NCBI RefSeq assembly: GCF_010747415.1
Contig: NZ_JAAGNZ010000001.1
Span: 3,410,001 to 3,474,000, forward strand
DNA from: Spirosoma agri
Lineage (GTDB): Bacteria > Bacteroidota > Bacteroidia > Cytophagales > Spirosomataceae
Direction of reading: 5' to 3'
DNA: 64,000 nt
Shown here: one piece after another, positions 34,604 to 43,380 of the stretch
Numbering within the stretch: position 1 is the stretch's first letter
Layout: each line of letters begins with the position of its first letter
Program-made: the position numbers and the translations under genes
Notes under the pieces: model-generated
What the model was told of the DNA's origin: nothing
Seen by the model: the letters and a program-made list of their open reading frames with translations, nothing else
The model's database searches: none

Positions 34604-36214
34604 ATGCTTAATCGCTACCTTTCGTTCTGTCTACTTATCCTTTCAGTATCGGCTTTTGCCCAGATTCCTCACCTGCGAAAGCAAGGGTCAACCGCTCAGT
34701 TAATCGTACAGGGAAGACCCTTTTTGATACTGGGTGGGAAACTGGGCAATTCCAGTGCTTCGGACATGGACTATATGCAGCCCATCTGGCCGAAGTTACA
34801 GCAGATGCACGTGAACACTGTGCTGGCTCCCATCTATTGGGAATTGCTGGAACCGCAGGAAGGTACATTCGATTATACGCTGGTCGATGCGCTACTCAAA
34901 GATGCCTGAAAGCACCAGATCAAGCTCGTTTTGCTATGGTTTGGTAGCTGGAAAAACAGCATGTCGTGCTACGTACCGGCCTGGGTAAAAACGGACACGA
35001 AACGATTCCCCAGGGTGCAAACGAAGGCCGGGAAAGCCGTTGAAATCCTCACGCCCTTTGGCACCAACAGCCTCAATGCCGACGTGAAAGCGTTCAGTGC
35101 CCTGATGCGACACATTCGCGAGGTCGACGAGCGGCAGCAAACGGTGATCATGGTTCAGGTTGAAAACGAAATCGGTATGCTGCCCGAAGCCCGCGACCAT
35201 TCTGCACTGGCAAATGCAGCTTTTGAACAACCCGTCCCTAAATCACTCATCCAGCATTTACAGACCCACAAAGCGTCGCTTGCCCCAGCCATGCGGACGA
35301 CCTGGCAAGCGAATGGCACCAAAACAAGTGGCAACTGGGAAACGGTATTTGGCAAAAGTCTGGCTACCGACGAGCTGTTCATCGCCTGGTATCTGGCTCA
35401 GTACACAGACAAAGTAACCCAGGCGGGCAAGGCGATCTACCCGATTCCCATGTTTGTGAACGCGGCTCTGAATCGTCCGAATGTCAAACCCGGTGATTAC
35501 CCGAGTGGTGGACCACTGCCGCATATCATCGACATCTGGAAAGCGGGCGCACCCACGCTGGATTTCCTGTCGCCGGACTTTTACAATCCAGATTTCAAGT
35601 ACTGGAACGATCTGTACACCCGCCCCGACAATCCGCTGTTTATTCCCGAGATTCGTTTTGAACCTTCCGATGCCGCCAAGGTTTTTTACGCCATCGGTCA
35701 TTACCAGGGCATGGGTTTTTCGCCCTTCTCGATTGAGTCGACGGACAAACCCGCTGACGATCCGATCGCTAAAAGCTATAACGTGCTGGCCCAACTCAGT
35801 TCTACCATTCTTGAACATCAGGGAAAAGGGGTGATGAATGGTGTACTTTTCGACAGAAAAGCGACCAGCGACACTGTTCGACTGGGCGGCTATACGTTTA
35901 TCTGCAAGCATGATTACACCCTGGGCTGGTCGCCGAAAGCGAAGGACGAGGAATGGCCGATGACGGGCGGATTGATCATCCAGACGGGTCCTGATGAGTT
36001 TACAATTGCCGGATCAGGCATTGTGATTACCTGTTTCTCCGATCGACCCCAGACCCCGAACGCGGGTATTTTGCAATTGGACGAGGGTACTTACGTGGAT
36101 GGCAACTGGAAACCGGGTCGTCGGATGAACGGCGATCAGGACCATCAGGGACGACACATTCGCATCCCAGTCGGGGAATGTGGTATCCAGAAATTGACCC
36201 TATATCGTTTTTAA
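34604..36214 (+). pseudogene. GH35/DUF5597 beta-galactosidase-like gene with in-frame TGA
   Basis: The frame from ATG 34604 gives a signal peptide (ending SAFAQ), the GH35 start (PFLILGGKLGNSSASD, MQPIWPKLQQMHVNTVLAPIYWELLEP), then a TGA at 34907-34909. It continues in the same frame as KHQIKLVLLWFGSWKNSMSCY to the stop at 36214. Acid/base Glu189 (VQVENEIG) and nucleophile Glu349 (IPEIRFEP) are intact, followed by a DUF5597-like C-terminal domain. Relatives usually have Arg at the stop (CGA to TGA, one transition). Translation would yield only 101 residues, so the enzyme is lost unless the stop is read through or is a sequence error. Confidence 0.86.
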
Positions 36215-36669
36215 ATCGCGTAGTTGTTAACAGGAGTTTCGCCGAAGTTTTTCGCCGGTATAATAGATACCTACATTTTTTTTGCTGATCGTAACATAAA
36301 TTAGAACAACAGTAGCTGTTATTTTTTTGATAACCAATTCCATATTCTGTCATCCCGACGGCAGGAGGTACCTTCAGTGACGCACTAAAAGATGCTCTTC
36401 GCCAAAGCTCCCTCCTGCCGTCGGGATGACAGAAAAATACAAGCTAATTGTCCCGATGATTCATTCACAAAACGCAGCCATTTATGATTCACATTATCTT
36501 GGAAGTCGTTAGTCAAAACCAGTTTTGGCATTGACAGAAAAAGTAGAATTTGCTTTTCTCGTTTCGAAATTTCGTTCGTGTCTGTCGCACCTAGCTTCTA
36601 ATCGTTCAGTTTTAGAGACGATAGAAACTAATCAATGCTTATTAATAGCTAATTTTATCAAGCCAACAT
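36215..36669. other. Repeat-bearing intergenic region
   Basis: These 455 bp hold the inverted repeat at 36345-36434 and otherwise AT-rich DNA leading into a low-GC orphan gene. No coding frame is supported. Confidence 0.5.
36345..36434. repeat. 90-bp element with 24-bp perfect terminal inverted repeats
   Basis: Arms 36345-36368 (begins TTCTGTCATCCCGACGG) and 36411-36434 are exact reverse complements, separated by 42 nt that contain further short complementary stretches (CTT/AAG at 36372-36374 and 36405-36407). No coding capacity. The shape is that of a MITE or REP-type dispersed element. Only one copy is present in this window. Confidence 0.8.
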
Positions 36670-37287
36670 ATGGAACTGGAAGAGATCAATGTGGCACACA
36701 ACAAGTGGGTAATCGGTTTCCGATTGGAGGGTGCACAGCTGTACAGCGTCTGGGGAGCCGATTCTACCGATAGCGGTAACGATAAATTGTGGATAGACGA
36801 GTACCAGAACATTATTACGTTCGGCACCTTCCAACAACCTATTGAAGCGGTCCTGACATCATCACTGCCCTTATTTGACTCAGACAATGTGCATCGTTGG
36901 GCTTCACTGATAATGGAGCATGGACATTCTAATAAGCCTACCTCTGTCTATATATATGATATTGACAGAATTTCCAAACAGATAGACCAGATCGATTTCG
37001 ATAATCTGGAAGCAAACAGTCCCGACTTGATGCATGAGCTTATTACCATCCTCAATCTAGTTGGCGATTATGTTCTCCAAATTGACGATAAGGCTGCTAT
37101 GAAAACCTGGGGTAATTCCTCTCTGCGCCTGTTTCAAGAGTACATGTATAATGCATATTTCTGGACGATTCCTCCCGAAGAATTAAAACATAAGCAAGCA
37201 GAATTACTTCGTAATTATAACGCTTTTGATTGCGAGCAATCACTAACTAAAACCCTGCTTATCTTCAGAGAACGCCTACAAGTCTAG
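36670..37287 (+). CDS. Low-GC orphan protein, function unknown
   Basis: A 205-residue acidic protein without signal peptide or membrane segment. I do not recognise it. It begins with a strand-rich part (KWVIGFRLEGAQLYSVWGAD, QNIITFGTFQQPIEAVL) and ends with helices rich in charged residues (HELITILNLVGDYVLQIDD, EELKHKQAELLRNYNAF). The layout is reminiscent of small cytosolic immunity-type proteins, but nothing diagnostic is seen. Its A+T-rich codons differ from the GC-rich neighbours, and a repeat element lies upstream, so it may have been acquired. It converges on a GH79 gene. Confidence 0.65.
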   Translation: MELEEINVAHNKWVIGFRLEGAQLYSVWGADSTDSGNDKLWIDEYQNIITFGTFQQPIEAVLTSSLPLFDSDNVHRWASLIMEHGHSNKPTSVYIYDIDRISKQIDQIDFDNLEANSPDLMHELITILNLVGDYVLQIDDKAAMKTWGNSSLRLFQEYMYNAYFWTIPPEELKHKQAELLRNYNAFDCEQSLTKTLLIFRERLQV

Positions 37288-37356
37288 ACGTAACAAGTCC
37301 TATGTCAAATGCTTTCTGTAAACTGTAAGATCAGCCTTTAGCAACCGACATCCCAT

Positions 37357-39093
37357 CTACAGGCCCAGCTTCAATTGTGCGCCCCGACCCTGCTGCAACT
37401 GGTTAGCCGCATTGTAAACGACTCGTCTTGCCTGGACCACGGCACTGGCCGGAATCGATACGGTATGCTTCAACACCACCACATCGAGCGCCGTCGGCAA
37501 CCGGTTCTGCGACCAGATCGACGCATCAGTCCAGCTACCCGTTTTGACCGTATAGAGTGGCGGTGCATCGGTTGTCAGCGTCACAACCACGGCGGTCATG
37601 GGGGCTACCGGAACGCTGAAACCGGTCGCGTTCGTTACGGCAAGCGGCACAGCAGTCCCTTTGGTAAAACTCCCGTCGGTGGCCACCTGCGCATTGGCGT
37701 AGTAGGTAGCCGTAGCCACATCGTACATGTTCGTTTGGGGCCGTAGAACCTGGTAACTGGCTGTGTTGATGTTGATACCGGGGACGCTCACACCGGCATT
37801 GATCCCGTTGGTGAAGTCTTTGTTGATGATAGTTATCTTCACCGTTTTTCCGTCGTCGCTGGTGGTGGCGTAATAGCTGGCTCTCGGATTGGTGGCGGAG
37901 TTCGGCGGGGTAACGGTCAGCATTCGTTGGTTTCGGGCTCCGTCGGTAAAGGCCAGTAAGCCGTAGTAAATGGCGCCGATGGCGTAGACTCCGTTGGCGG
38001 TGCTGACCCGGTAAATAGGCGCGTAGCTAGCGCTGTTGCCGCCACTGTGAAAGTTGGCACCCTCCGCCTTATAGTTCGCCAATGTGTACAGGTAGTCGAG
38101 CGCCCAGATAGCCGTAGCGAAACTGTTCGACACAGTCGCCACGGTCCCACCGGCAATGGTATTGGTTTCTGACAGACGAAGCGGTGCCGAATAACTGGCT
38201 GCCAGCATAGCTAAATAACTAAGATGAGTCTGAAACGTGCTATTTGGCGACAGCGAGCTGAGCAGCGCATCGATCGATTGTTCGGGGGTGCCGGTCAGTT
38301 CATCGGCGCGGAACGGGTACGCATGGATATTGAACGAATCAATCGGTCGAAACGGCGACGTTGACGGTACGTTGTTCATCTTCTGCAAATACCCGCCGTT
38401 CCAGGTGTTGTATTCGGTCCGTCGGCCAATGTCGCCCCCACTGACAGGAATGGCGGAATTGGCGCTCTTGATGGCATCGAAGACCGGTAAATAATTGGCA
38501 ACGTAGAGCGTCGGATTGTAAGGGTTTCGATAGTTGTTGACAACATACGCCATGGGTTCATTGCCGATGCTGATGCTTTTTACTAGGCCGCCATAGGTTG
38601 AATACACGTAACTGGCCTCCGAAGCCGCTTCGACAACCGCATTACCCGCGTAGTTCGCGCTGTCTTTAGCGAAGTTTATCGTGTAAATGCTTTTCCAGCC
38701 ATTACCAACAGTCGGCAAGAACCCGAACAGCTTATCAATATCCGACGTAAAGAGTTTATTAACATCGGTGCTACTGCCTCGGGCACTGGCTGTCCAGCTC
38801 ATCTGGTCGGACGTGTTGCCGCCAACCCGGATGATCGAGCTGGGACTGATGTTCGTCAGTATGTTACGAAATCGAGTCAGCGCGGTTGCCGAAGCCACGT
38901 AGAAATTACCCAATGTCGATCCCCCGCCCCCATCCGTCGTCAGGGTTTTCTGTTCCAGACTAAACCCAACAAAATCGTCATTGACCCGGTAACCGACCGT
39001 AGCGGCATCAACCTTCACCGACACAGTGATCGATTGCGCCATTCCCTGTAGCCACAACACCGACAACGCGAAACAACTGACTATGAACTTCAT
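37357..39093 (-). CDS. GH79-like beta-glucuronidase, copy 2 of tandem pair
   Basis: A 578-residue exported enzyme (signal peptide ending GMAQ, residue 20). The TIM barrel has the clan GH-A pair: acid/base Glu179 in SISIGNEPMAY and nucleophile Glu309 in PLRLSETNT, with heparanase-like features (RVGGNTSDQMSW, NFHSGGNSASYAPI). A beta-sandwich follows (about 370-500), then a 60-residue C-terminal module (YTVKTGSWTDASIWSQNRLP...LKHTVSIPASAVVQARRVVY). GH79 enzymes remove beta-glucuronic acid, for example from arabinogalactan proteins. It is second in a two-gene operon with a close paralog 51 bp upstream. Confidence 0.86.
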   Translation of the reverse strand: MKFIVSCFALSVLWLQGMAQSITVSVKVDAATVGYRVNDDFVGFSLEQKTLTTDGGGGSTLGNFYVASATALTRFRNILTNISPSSIIRVGGNTSDQMSWTASARGSSTDVNKLFTSDIDKLFGFLPTVGNGWKSIYTINFAKDSANYAGNAVVEAASEASYVYSTYGGLVKSISIGNEPMAYVVNNYRNPYNPTLYVANYLPVFDAIKSANSAIPVSGGDIGRRTEYNTWNGGYLQKMNNVPSTSPFRPIDSFNIHAYPFRADELTGTPEQSIDALLSSLSPNSTFQTHLSYLAMLAASYSAPLRLSETNTIAGGTVATVSNSFATAIWALDYLYTLANYKAEGANFHSGGNSASYAPIYRVSTANGVYAIGAIYYGLLAFTDGARNQRMLTVTPPNSATNPRASYYATTSDDGKTVKITIINKDFTNGINAGVSVPGININTASYQVLRPQTNMYDVATATYYANAQVATDGSFTKGTAVPLAVTNATGFSVPVAPMTAVVVTLTTDAPPLYTVKTGSWTDASIWSQNRLPTALDVVVLKHTVSIPASAVVQARRVVYNAANQLQQGRGAQLKLGL

Positions 39094-39144
39094 ACTGGTA
39101 TTGACGAGGGTAGATACATGAACCGATCCGCAACTGATTCCTGT

Positions 39145-40875
39145 TTACAGACTTAACTTTAGCTGGGCATTCTGACCGTACTGCAACTTGATACCGGTGG
39201 CATAGACGACCCGAAGCCCGTAGACAGTGCTGTTGGCCGGAATCGTTACCGTGTGTTTCAGTTCCAGTACGTCGCTGCTGTTCGGAACGCGGTTTCCCGA
39301 CCACACGGCAGGGTCTGTCCAGTTGCCGGTCTTGAGCGTGTACATGCGTTGGGAGCTGGTTTCTACCGTCACGACCGTTGCGGTCATGGGGGCCAGCGAT
39401 ACCGCAAAGCCAGCCGAACCGGTGAGCGAAACCGGCGTTGGCGTACCCTTCGTAAACGTGCCATTGGCGGCAACCTGGGCGTTGGCGTAGTAGGTATTCG
39501 CTGCGTAATCGTACCGGCTGGTTGTCGGACGGAGGGTCTGCGAACTGGCCTTGCTGATCGTCACGTCCGGAATCGTCACCGTGGTACTGATCGTGTTGGC
39601 GACGTCTTTGTTGATCAGCGTAATGTTGAGGGTCTTGCCGTCATCTGAACTGGTGGCAAAATAACTCGCGCGGGGACTGGTGGTTGATCCGGACGGCGTA
39701 ACCGTGAGCAATCGCTGATTTTTGGCCCCATCGACAAACGCCAGTATTCCGTAATAAATGGGCGCAATTTTGTAGGCAGAAATCGACGCACTTGGTCCCC
39801 AGTCGATAGCCGAATACACACTCGAGCCCGACGAATGGAAATTGACCCCGTTCACGCCACTAGCGGCTAGTGTGTACAGGTACTGTAAGGCCCAGAGCGC
39901 GCTTACGTAGGTGTGCGATACATTCGTTGTGTCGGCGGTTCCGGTAGCGGCACTGCTCGTTTCCGAAAAGCGCAGGGGCGTATTCTTAGCCTGGGCCAGT
40001 TGAGTTACGTAGGGCAACAGGCTGGCTTTGAACGTCAGCGGGGCGTTATTAAAATTCAGGAGCGTATCGGCCGCAGCATCCCGCGACAGCGTATTCGAAT
40101 TATTGCCCAGTCCATAACTATGCACGTTCAGCGCGGCCAGTGGCCGACTACTACCCGAATTATTGATCGCGTTGGTGTAGACATCGTTCCACCGCTGATT
40201 CATGGCTCCGTAATATTTCCGGGCTCCGCAATCGAGCCCGCTGATGGGTATCGCCGGGTTCGCGGCTTTGATCGCGTCGTACATGGGCAGGTAATCCTTA
40301 ATCATGCAGCTATCCGGCGTATACCCCGTTGACCGAAAAACGCCCGCGTACAGGTAAGGCTCATTGCCCAGACTCAGGCTGTGCAGCTGGGCGCTGTACT
40401 TGTTCATGATGTAGGTGGCTTCGGAAACGGCATTGGCGGGCGTGTTGATCGGCAGGTTGATGGTATAAATTCCCTTCCACCCGATCTCCGCCAGAAACGT
40501 AAAAAACTTGTCGGTATCGTCCGAATACGTTGCCCGAACGTTGGTGCTGGTACCGCGCGGAGCATTTTGCCAGACCATCCGGTCGTCGGCGGTAAACCCA
40601 CCCAGCCGAATTACGGAATGGTTACTGATGTTAGCCAGCAGATTTTTGAGCCGGGCATTGCCATTTGTCCCACCCGTCCAGAAGCTCCCCAGCCTTCCCC
40701 AATAGCCTGTCGACAGTGTGTATTGCTCCATACTGAAGCCGACAAAATCCTCATTGACCCGGTAGCCCGTGGTTGTCGCATCGACGGTAACGGCCACATT
40801 GACAGACTGGGCAACGGCGGTCTGGCTCACGAACAGGCATACAGTCACATACAGCAGGGAAAATCTTACGCTCAT
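39145..40875 (-). CDS. GH79-like beta-glucuronidase, copy 1 of tandem pair
   Basis: A 576-residue paralog of the next gene, with the same order: signal peptide (ending AVAQ), VNEDFVGFSMEQ, VIRLGGFTADDRMVW, acid/base Glu in SLSLGNEPYLY, nucleophile in PLRFSETSS, NFHSSGSSVYSAIDW, a beta-sandwich and the same C-terminal module (YTLKTGNWTDPAVWSGNRVP). ATG 40875 is taken because it starts the signal peptide; the frame to 41037 adds an extra hydrophobic stretch lying in the divergent promoter zone. Differences around the barrel loops suggest the pair has split substrate preference (for example 4-O-methyl-GlcA versus GlcA). Confidence 0.86.
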   Translation of the reverse strand: MSVRFSLLYVTVCLFVSQTAVAQSVNVAVTVDATTTGYRVNEDFVGFSMEQYTLSTGYWGRLGSFWTGGTNGNARLKNLLANISNHSVIRLGGFTADDRMVWQNAPRGTSTNVRATYSDDTDKFFTFLAEIGWKGIYTINLPINTPANAVSEATYIMNKYSAQLHSLSLGNEPYLYAGVFRSTGYTPDSCMIKDYLPMYDAIKAANPAIPISGLDCGARKYYGAMNQRWNDVYTNAINNSGSSRPLAALNVHSYGLGNNSNTLSRDAAADTLLNFNNAPLTFKASLLPYVTQLAQAKNTPLRFSETSSAATGTADTTNVSHTYVSALWALQYLYTLAASGVNGVNFHSSGSSVYSAIDWGPSASISAYKIAPIYYGILAFVDGAKNQRLLTVTPSGSTTSPRASYFATSSDDGKTLNITLINKDVANTISTTVTIPDVTISKASSQTLRPTTSRYDYAANTYYANAQVAANGTFTKGTPTPVSLTGSAGFAVSLAPMTATVVTVETSSQRMYTLKTGNWTDPAVWSGNRVPNSSDVLELKHTVTIPANSTVYGLRVVYATGIKLQYGQNAQLKLSL

Positions 40876-41091
40876 GGGAAATACAGCTAACAAGACGATA
40901 ATCAGTGCGACAATACGTAGATAAGTAGTTATCGAAAAAAGGGACGATGTAACGAAGATAAGCAGGAACGTGTATAAACGTGAACTATCCGCGTATATCT
41001 CCTTCACGAACCGATTCTGGCTGCTATATATTTTCAAAAAATGTCGGATGATCTGTAATGTTTTGCCGCCTTTCTCGTCTTTGTCAATGAC

Positions 41092-41610
41092 ATGGATTTA
41101 CAAGCCTTCAAACAACGCATCCTGCCCGTTCAGGGCCGTCTTTTTCGGCTGGCGAGTCTGTTTCTGCGCAATCGCGAAGAAGCCGAAGACGCCATGCAGG
41201 ATGTGTTGCTAAGGCTCTGGACCAACCGCCAACAGCTGGATGCGTACCATAGTGTGGAAGCGCTGGCTGTTCAGATGACCAAAAATCTGTGTCTGGACCG
41301 GTTAAAATCTCCCCTCAGGCAGAAATTATCGGACGACTCCGGTTTACTGACGGTACAGGCCGAAACGGTCTCCCCGTATCGGCAAACCGAGCTAACCGAC
41401 AGTGCGGTACTAATCAAACGCCTGATGGACGAACTGCCGGAACAGCAGAAATTCATTCTTCATCTGCGCGATGTGGAGGAGTATTCGTTCGAAGAAATCG
41501 AACAGGTAACCGGCCTTAGCGTCAATAATATTCGCGTAATTCTGTCGCGGGCACGTCAACGCCTGCGGGACAATTACTTAAAAGTCAACGATTATGAAGC
41601 TGGACATTGA
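41092..41610 (+). CDS. ECF-type RNA polymerase sigma factor
   Basis: A 172-residue sigma-70-family factor with only regions 2 and 4. Region 2: RLFRLASLFLRNREEAEDAMQDVLLRLW. Region 4: LPEQQKFILHLRDVEEYSFEEIEQVTGLSVNNIRVILSRARQRLRDNYL, with the helix-turn-helix. It overlaps the next gene by 17 bp, so the two are translationally coupled; that gene is the likely anti-sigma factor. It heads a four-gene cluster ending with two DUF4097-like exported proteins. Confidence 0.92.
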   Translation: MDLQAFKQRILPVQGRLFRLASLFLRNREEAEDAMQDVLLRLWTNRQQLDAYHSVEALAVQMTKNLCLDRLKSPLRQKLSDDSGLLTVQAETVSPYRQTELTDSAVLIKRLMDELPEQQKFILHLRDVEEYSFEEIEQVTGLSVNNIRVILSRARQRLRDNYLKVNDYEAGH

Positions 41611-42388
41611 TGCTTTACTCGAGAAATACTACAAAGGAGAAACGACACTGGCGGAAGAGAAACAGCTGCGTGATTTCTTTCAGCAGGACACCGTACCGGC
41701 CCATCTGATGAGCCACGCGGCCCAGTTTCGCTTCTTCACCGAAGCCCGGACGCAGCACCCGTCCATGGCCTTCTCGAACCGTCTGGCGGCAACACTGAGC
41801 GCTTCCGAACCAACCGGCCTCCGGAGGCTCACCAGCTGGACCACGCGCATAGCCGCCAGTGTCGCGTTGTTGCTACTGGGCTTTTTGGGCGGACGACTTT
41901 ACGATCACCGGCAAGCGGGCGGGACCAAAAACCAACCCGTTGCATCGGCAGATGGTGACGTAGCACCCGCCAGCGAAATGAAGAAAGTGCTGGCGTTTGA
42001 ACGGATGCCGAAAACGTCGGCCAGCGAACGGATTCAGGCAGTGAACCAGAGCTACGAACTGACGCAGGTTGACCGCGCCATTACGCAGTTGCTGATCAAT
42101 ACGCTGAACTTCGACGCCAATGTCAACGTGCGGCTAGCCGCCTGTCAGGCATTAACGCGCTTCGAAAACGAGCCGGAGGTACGGGAAGCGCTGATTCAAT
42201 CGCTTGCGATTCAGACCGACCCGAATGTTCAGTTGACACTGATCGACGTGCTGGTTTCGATCAAAGAAAAACGCGCTGTAGACGAAATCCAGCGGCTTGT
42301 CCAGAATCAGAACGTGCTGGATGTTGTTCGCACCAGAGCTGAAGAAGGCATCAATCGACTCAATAAAACCAGTAATGCGCCGTCCTGA
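41594..42388 (+). CDS. Membrane-anchored HEAT-repeat protein, likely anti-sigma factor
   Basis: A 264-residue protein. Residues 1-60 are cytosolic and helical (MKLDIDALLEKYYKGETTLAEEKQLRDFF, typical of anti-sigma N-termini in Bacteroidota). A single membrane helix follows near residues 88-102 (IAASVALLLLGFLGG), then a periplasmic part with HEAT-like repeats (ITQLLINTLNFDANVNVRLAACQALTRF, REALIQSLAIQTDPNVQLTLIDVLVSI). It overlaps the sigma gene and probably holds it at the membrane until a signal reaches the HEAT domain. No zinc-binding HxxxCxxC anti-sigma motif is present. Confidence 0.8.
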   Translation: MKLDIDALLEKYYKGETTLAEEKQLRDFFQQDTVPAHLMSHAAQFRFFTEARTQHPSMAFSNRLAATLSASEPTGLRRLTSWTTRIAASVALLLLGFLGGRLYDHRQAGGTKNQPVASADGDVAPASEMKKVLAFERMPKTSASERIQAVNQSYELTQVDRAITQLLINTLNFDANVNVRLAACQALTRFENEPEVREALIQSLAIQTDPNVQLTLIDVLVSIKEKRAVDEIQRLVQNQNVLDVVRTRAEEGINRLNKTSNAPS

Positions 42389-42573
42389 GTAAGTCCACAA
42401 ACAGGGCGTAGTTGTAACGCGGGTGGAAACCTGCATCTCTTGTCAGCGATCACGAGTTGCCACTGGCTTTGTCCTCCATAGGTGAACCCATATCGAACTA
42501 TCGTTTAATCAGCTTTCACGGGTTTCTACCCACGTTACAGAAAACTCATTTTTTACTTCGTTCCAATCAGATT

Positions 42574-43356
42574 ATGAAAAAGTTGCTCCTGCTGAGTGCC
42601 GGTATTGTTTGGGGTATGACTACTGCCCAGGCTCAGGAATTCAAGACAAAACTGGCCAATGCCAAAGATCGAAAAGTGACCATTGAGATGGCAGCCGCCG
42701 ATATTAGAATCGAAGGGCACAACAGCGACGAGGTCATCATCCAGGCCACGTCGGGCTTCGAGGCCCCCCCCGAACGCGCCAAAGGGCTGAAGCCTCTCTA
42801 CAATAACGCAGTCGATAACTCGGGCATCGGCCTGGCCGTAACGACCGAAGGCAACGGACTCAAGATCGAAAAAGCGACCCGCAAATCGGTAAAGTATACG
42901 GTTCGATTGCCCCGAAAAGTAGCCATCCTGTTTTCGCAGACGAACTGGCAGGGCGGGTCTGACATCAAGATCAGCAATATGGACGGCGATCTCGAAGTGC
43001 GTACGCTCAACGCAGACATCGATCTCACGAACGTAACGGGACCCGTTGTTGCCAACACAACAAGCGGAGAAATAAAAGTGGTTTTTTCGGCTCTCAGCCA
43101 GGATAAGCCCACCGCCATATCGACCATCAGTGGACCAATCGATATTACGCTTCCAGCTAGTTCCAAAGCGAACATGCAGCTCCGGTCGATCAGTGGTGAG
43201 ATGTACACTGATTTTGATCTGGGCATGAAAACGACCAAAGACGGGATGTCGAAAGTAGGCGGTGGTCAGAACATTGAAGGAACCGCGAATGGCGGTGGCG
43301 TTGAAATGCAACTCAAAACGATTAACAGCAATATCTATATCCGTAAACAAAAGTGA
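42574..43356 (+). CDS. Exported DUF4097-like beta-helix protein 1
   Basis: A 260-residue protein with a signal peptide (ending TAQAQ near residue 21). The body is a repetitive beta structure of the DUF4097 kind: VTIEMAAADIRIEGHNSDEVII, IKISNMDGDLEVRTLNADIDLTNVTGPVVANTTSGEIKV, AISTISGPIDITLP and MQLRSISGEMYTDF. Such proteins are predicted to be adhesin-like or structural and occur beside sigma/anti-sigma genes. ATG 42574 opens the signal peptide; the frame to 42457 lies in the intergenic DNA. 24 bp before a shorter relative. Confidence 0.82.
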   Translation: MKKLLLLSAGIVWGMTTAQAQEFKTKLANAKDRKVTIEMAAADIRIEGHNSDEVIIQATSGFEAPPERAKGLKPLYNNAVDNSGIGLAVTTEGNGLKIEKATRKSVKYTVRLPRKVAILFSQTNWQGGSDIKISNMDGDLEVRTLNADIDLTNVTGPVVANTTSGEIKVVFSALSQDKPTAISTISGPIDITLPASSKANMQLRSISGEMYTDFDLGMKTTKDGMSKVGGGQNIEGTANGGGVEMQLKTINSNIYIRKQK

Positions 43357-43380
43357 TCAACTCCTACCCTTCTTATCGCC

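Noticed and set aside
34907-34909. TGA in GH35 as a selenocysteine codon
   Set aside because: The family has Arg, not Cys, at this position and I see no SECIS-like hairpin directly downstream.
36349-36430. Inverted repeats at 36345-36434 as a CRISPR repeat
   Set aside because: There is one pair of inverted arms, not spaced direct repeats, and no cas gene.
42553-43350. 265-codon minus-strand frame opposite the first DUF4097 gene
   Set aside because: Shadow of the repetitive beta-strand coding sequence; no motifs and no promoter.
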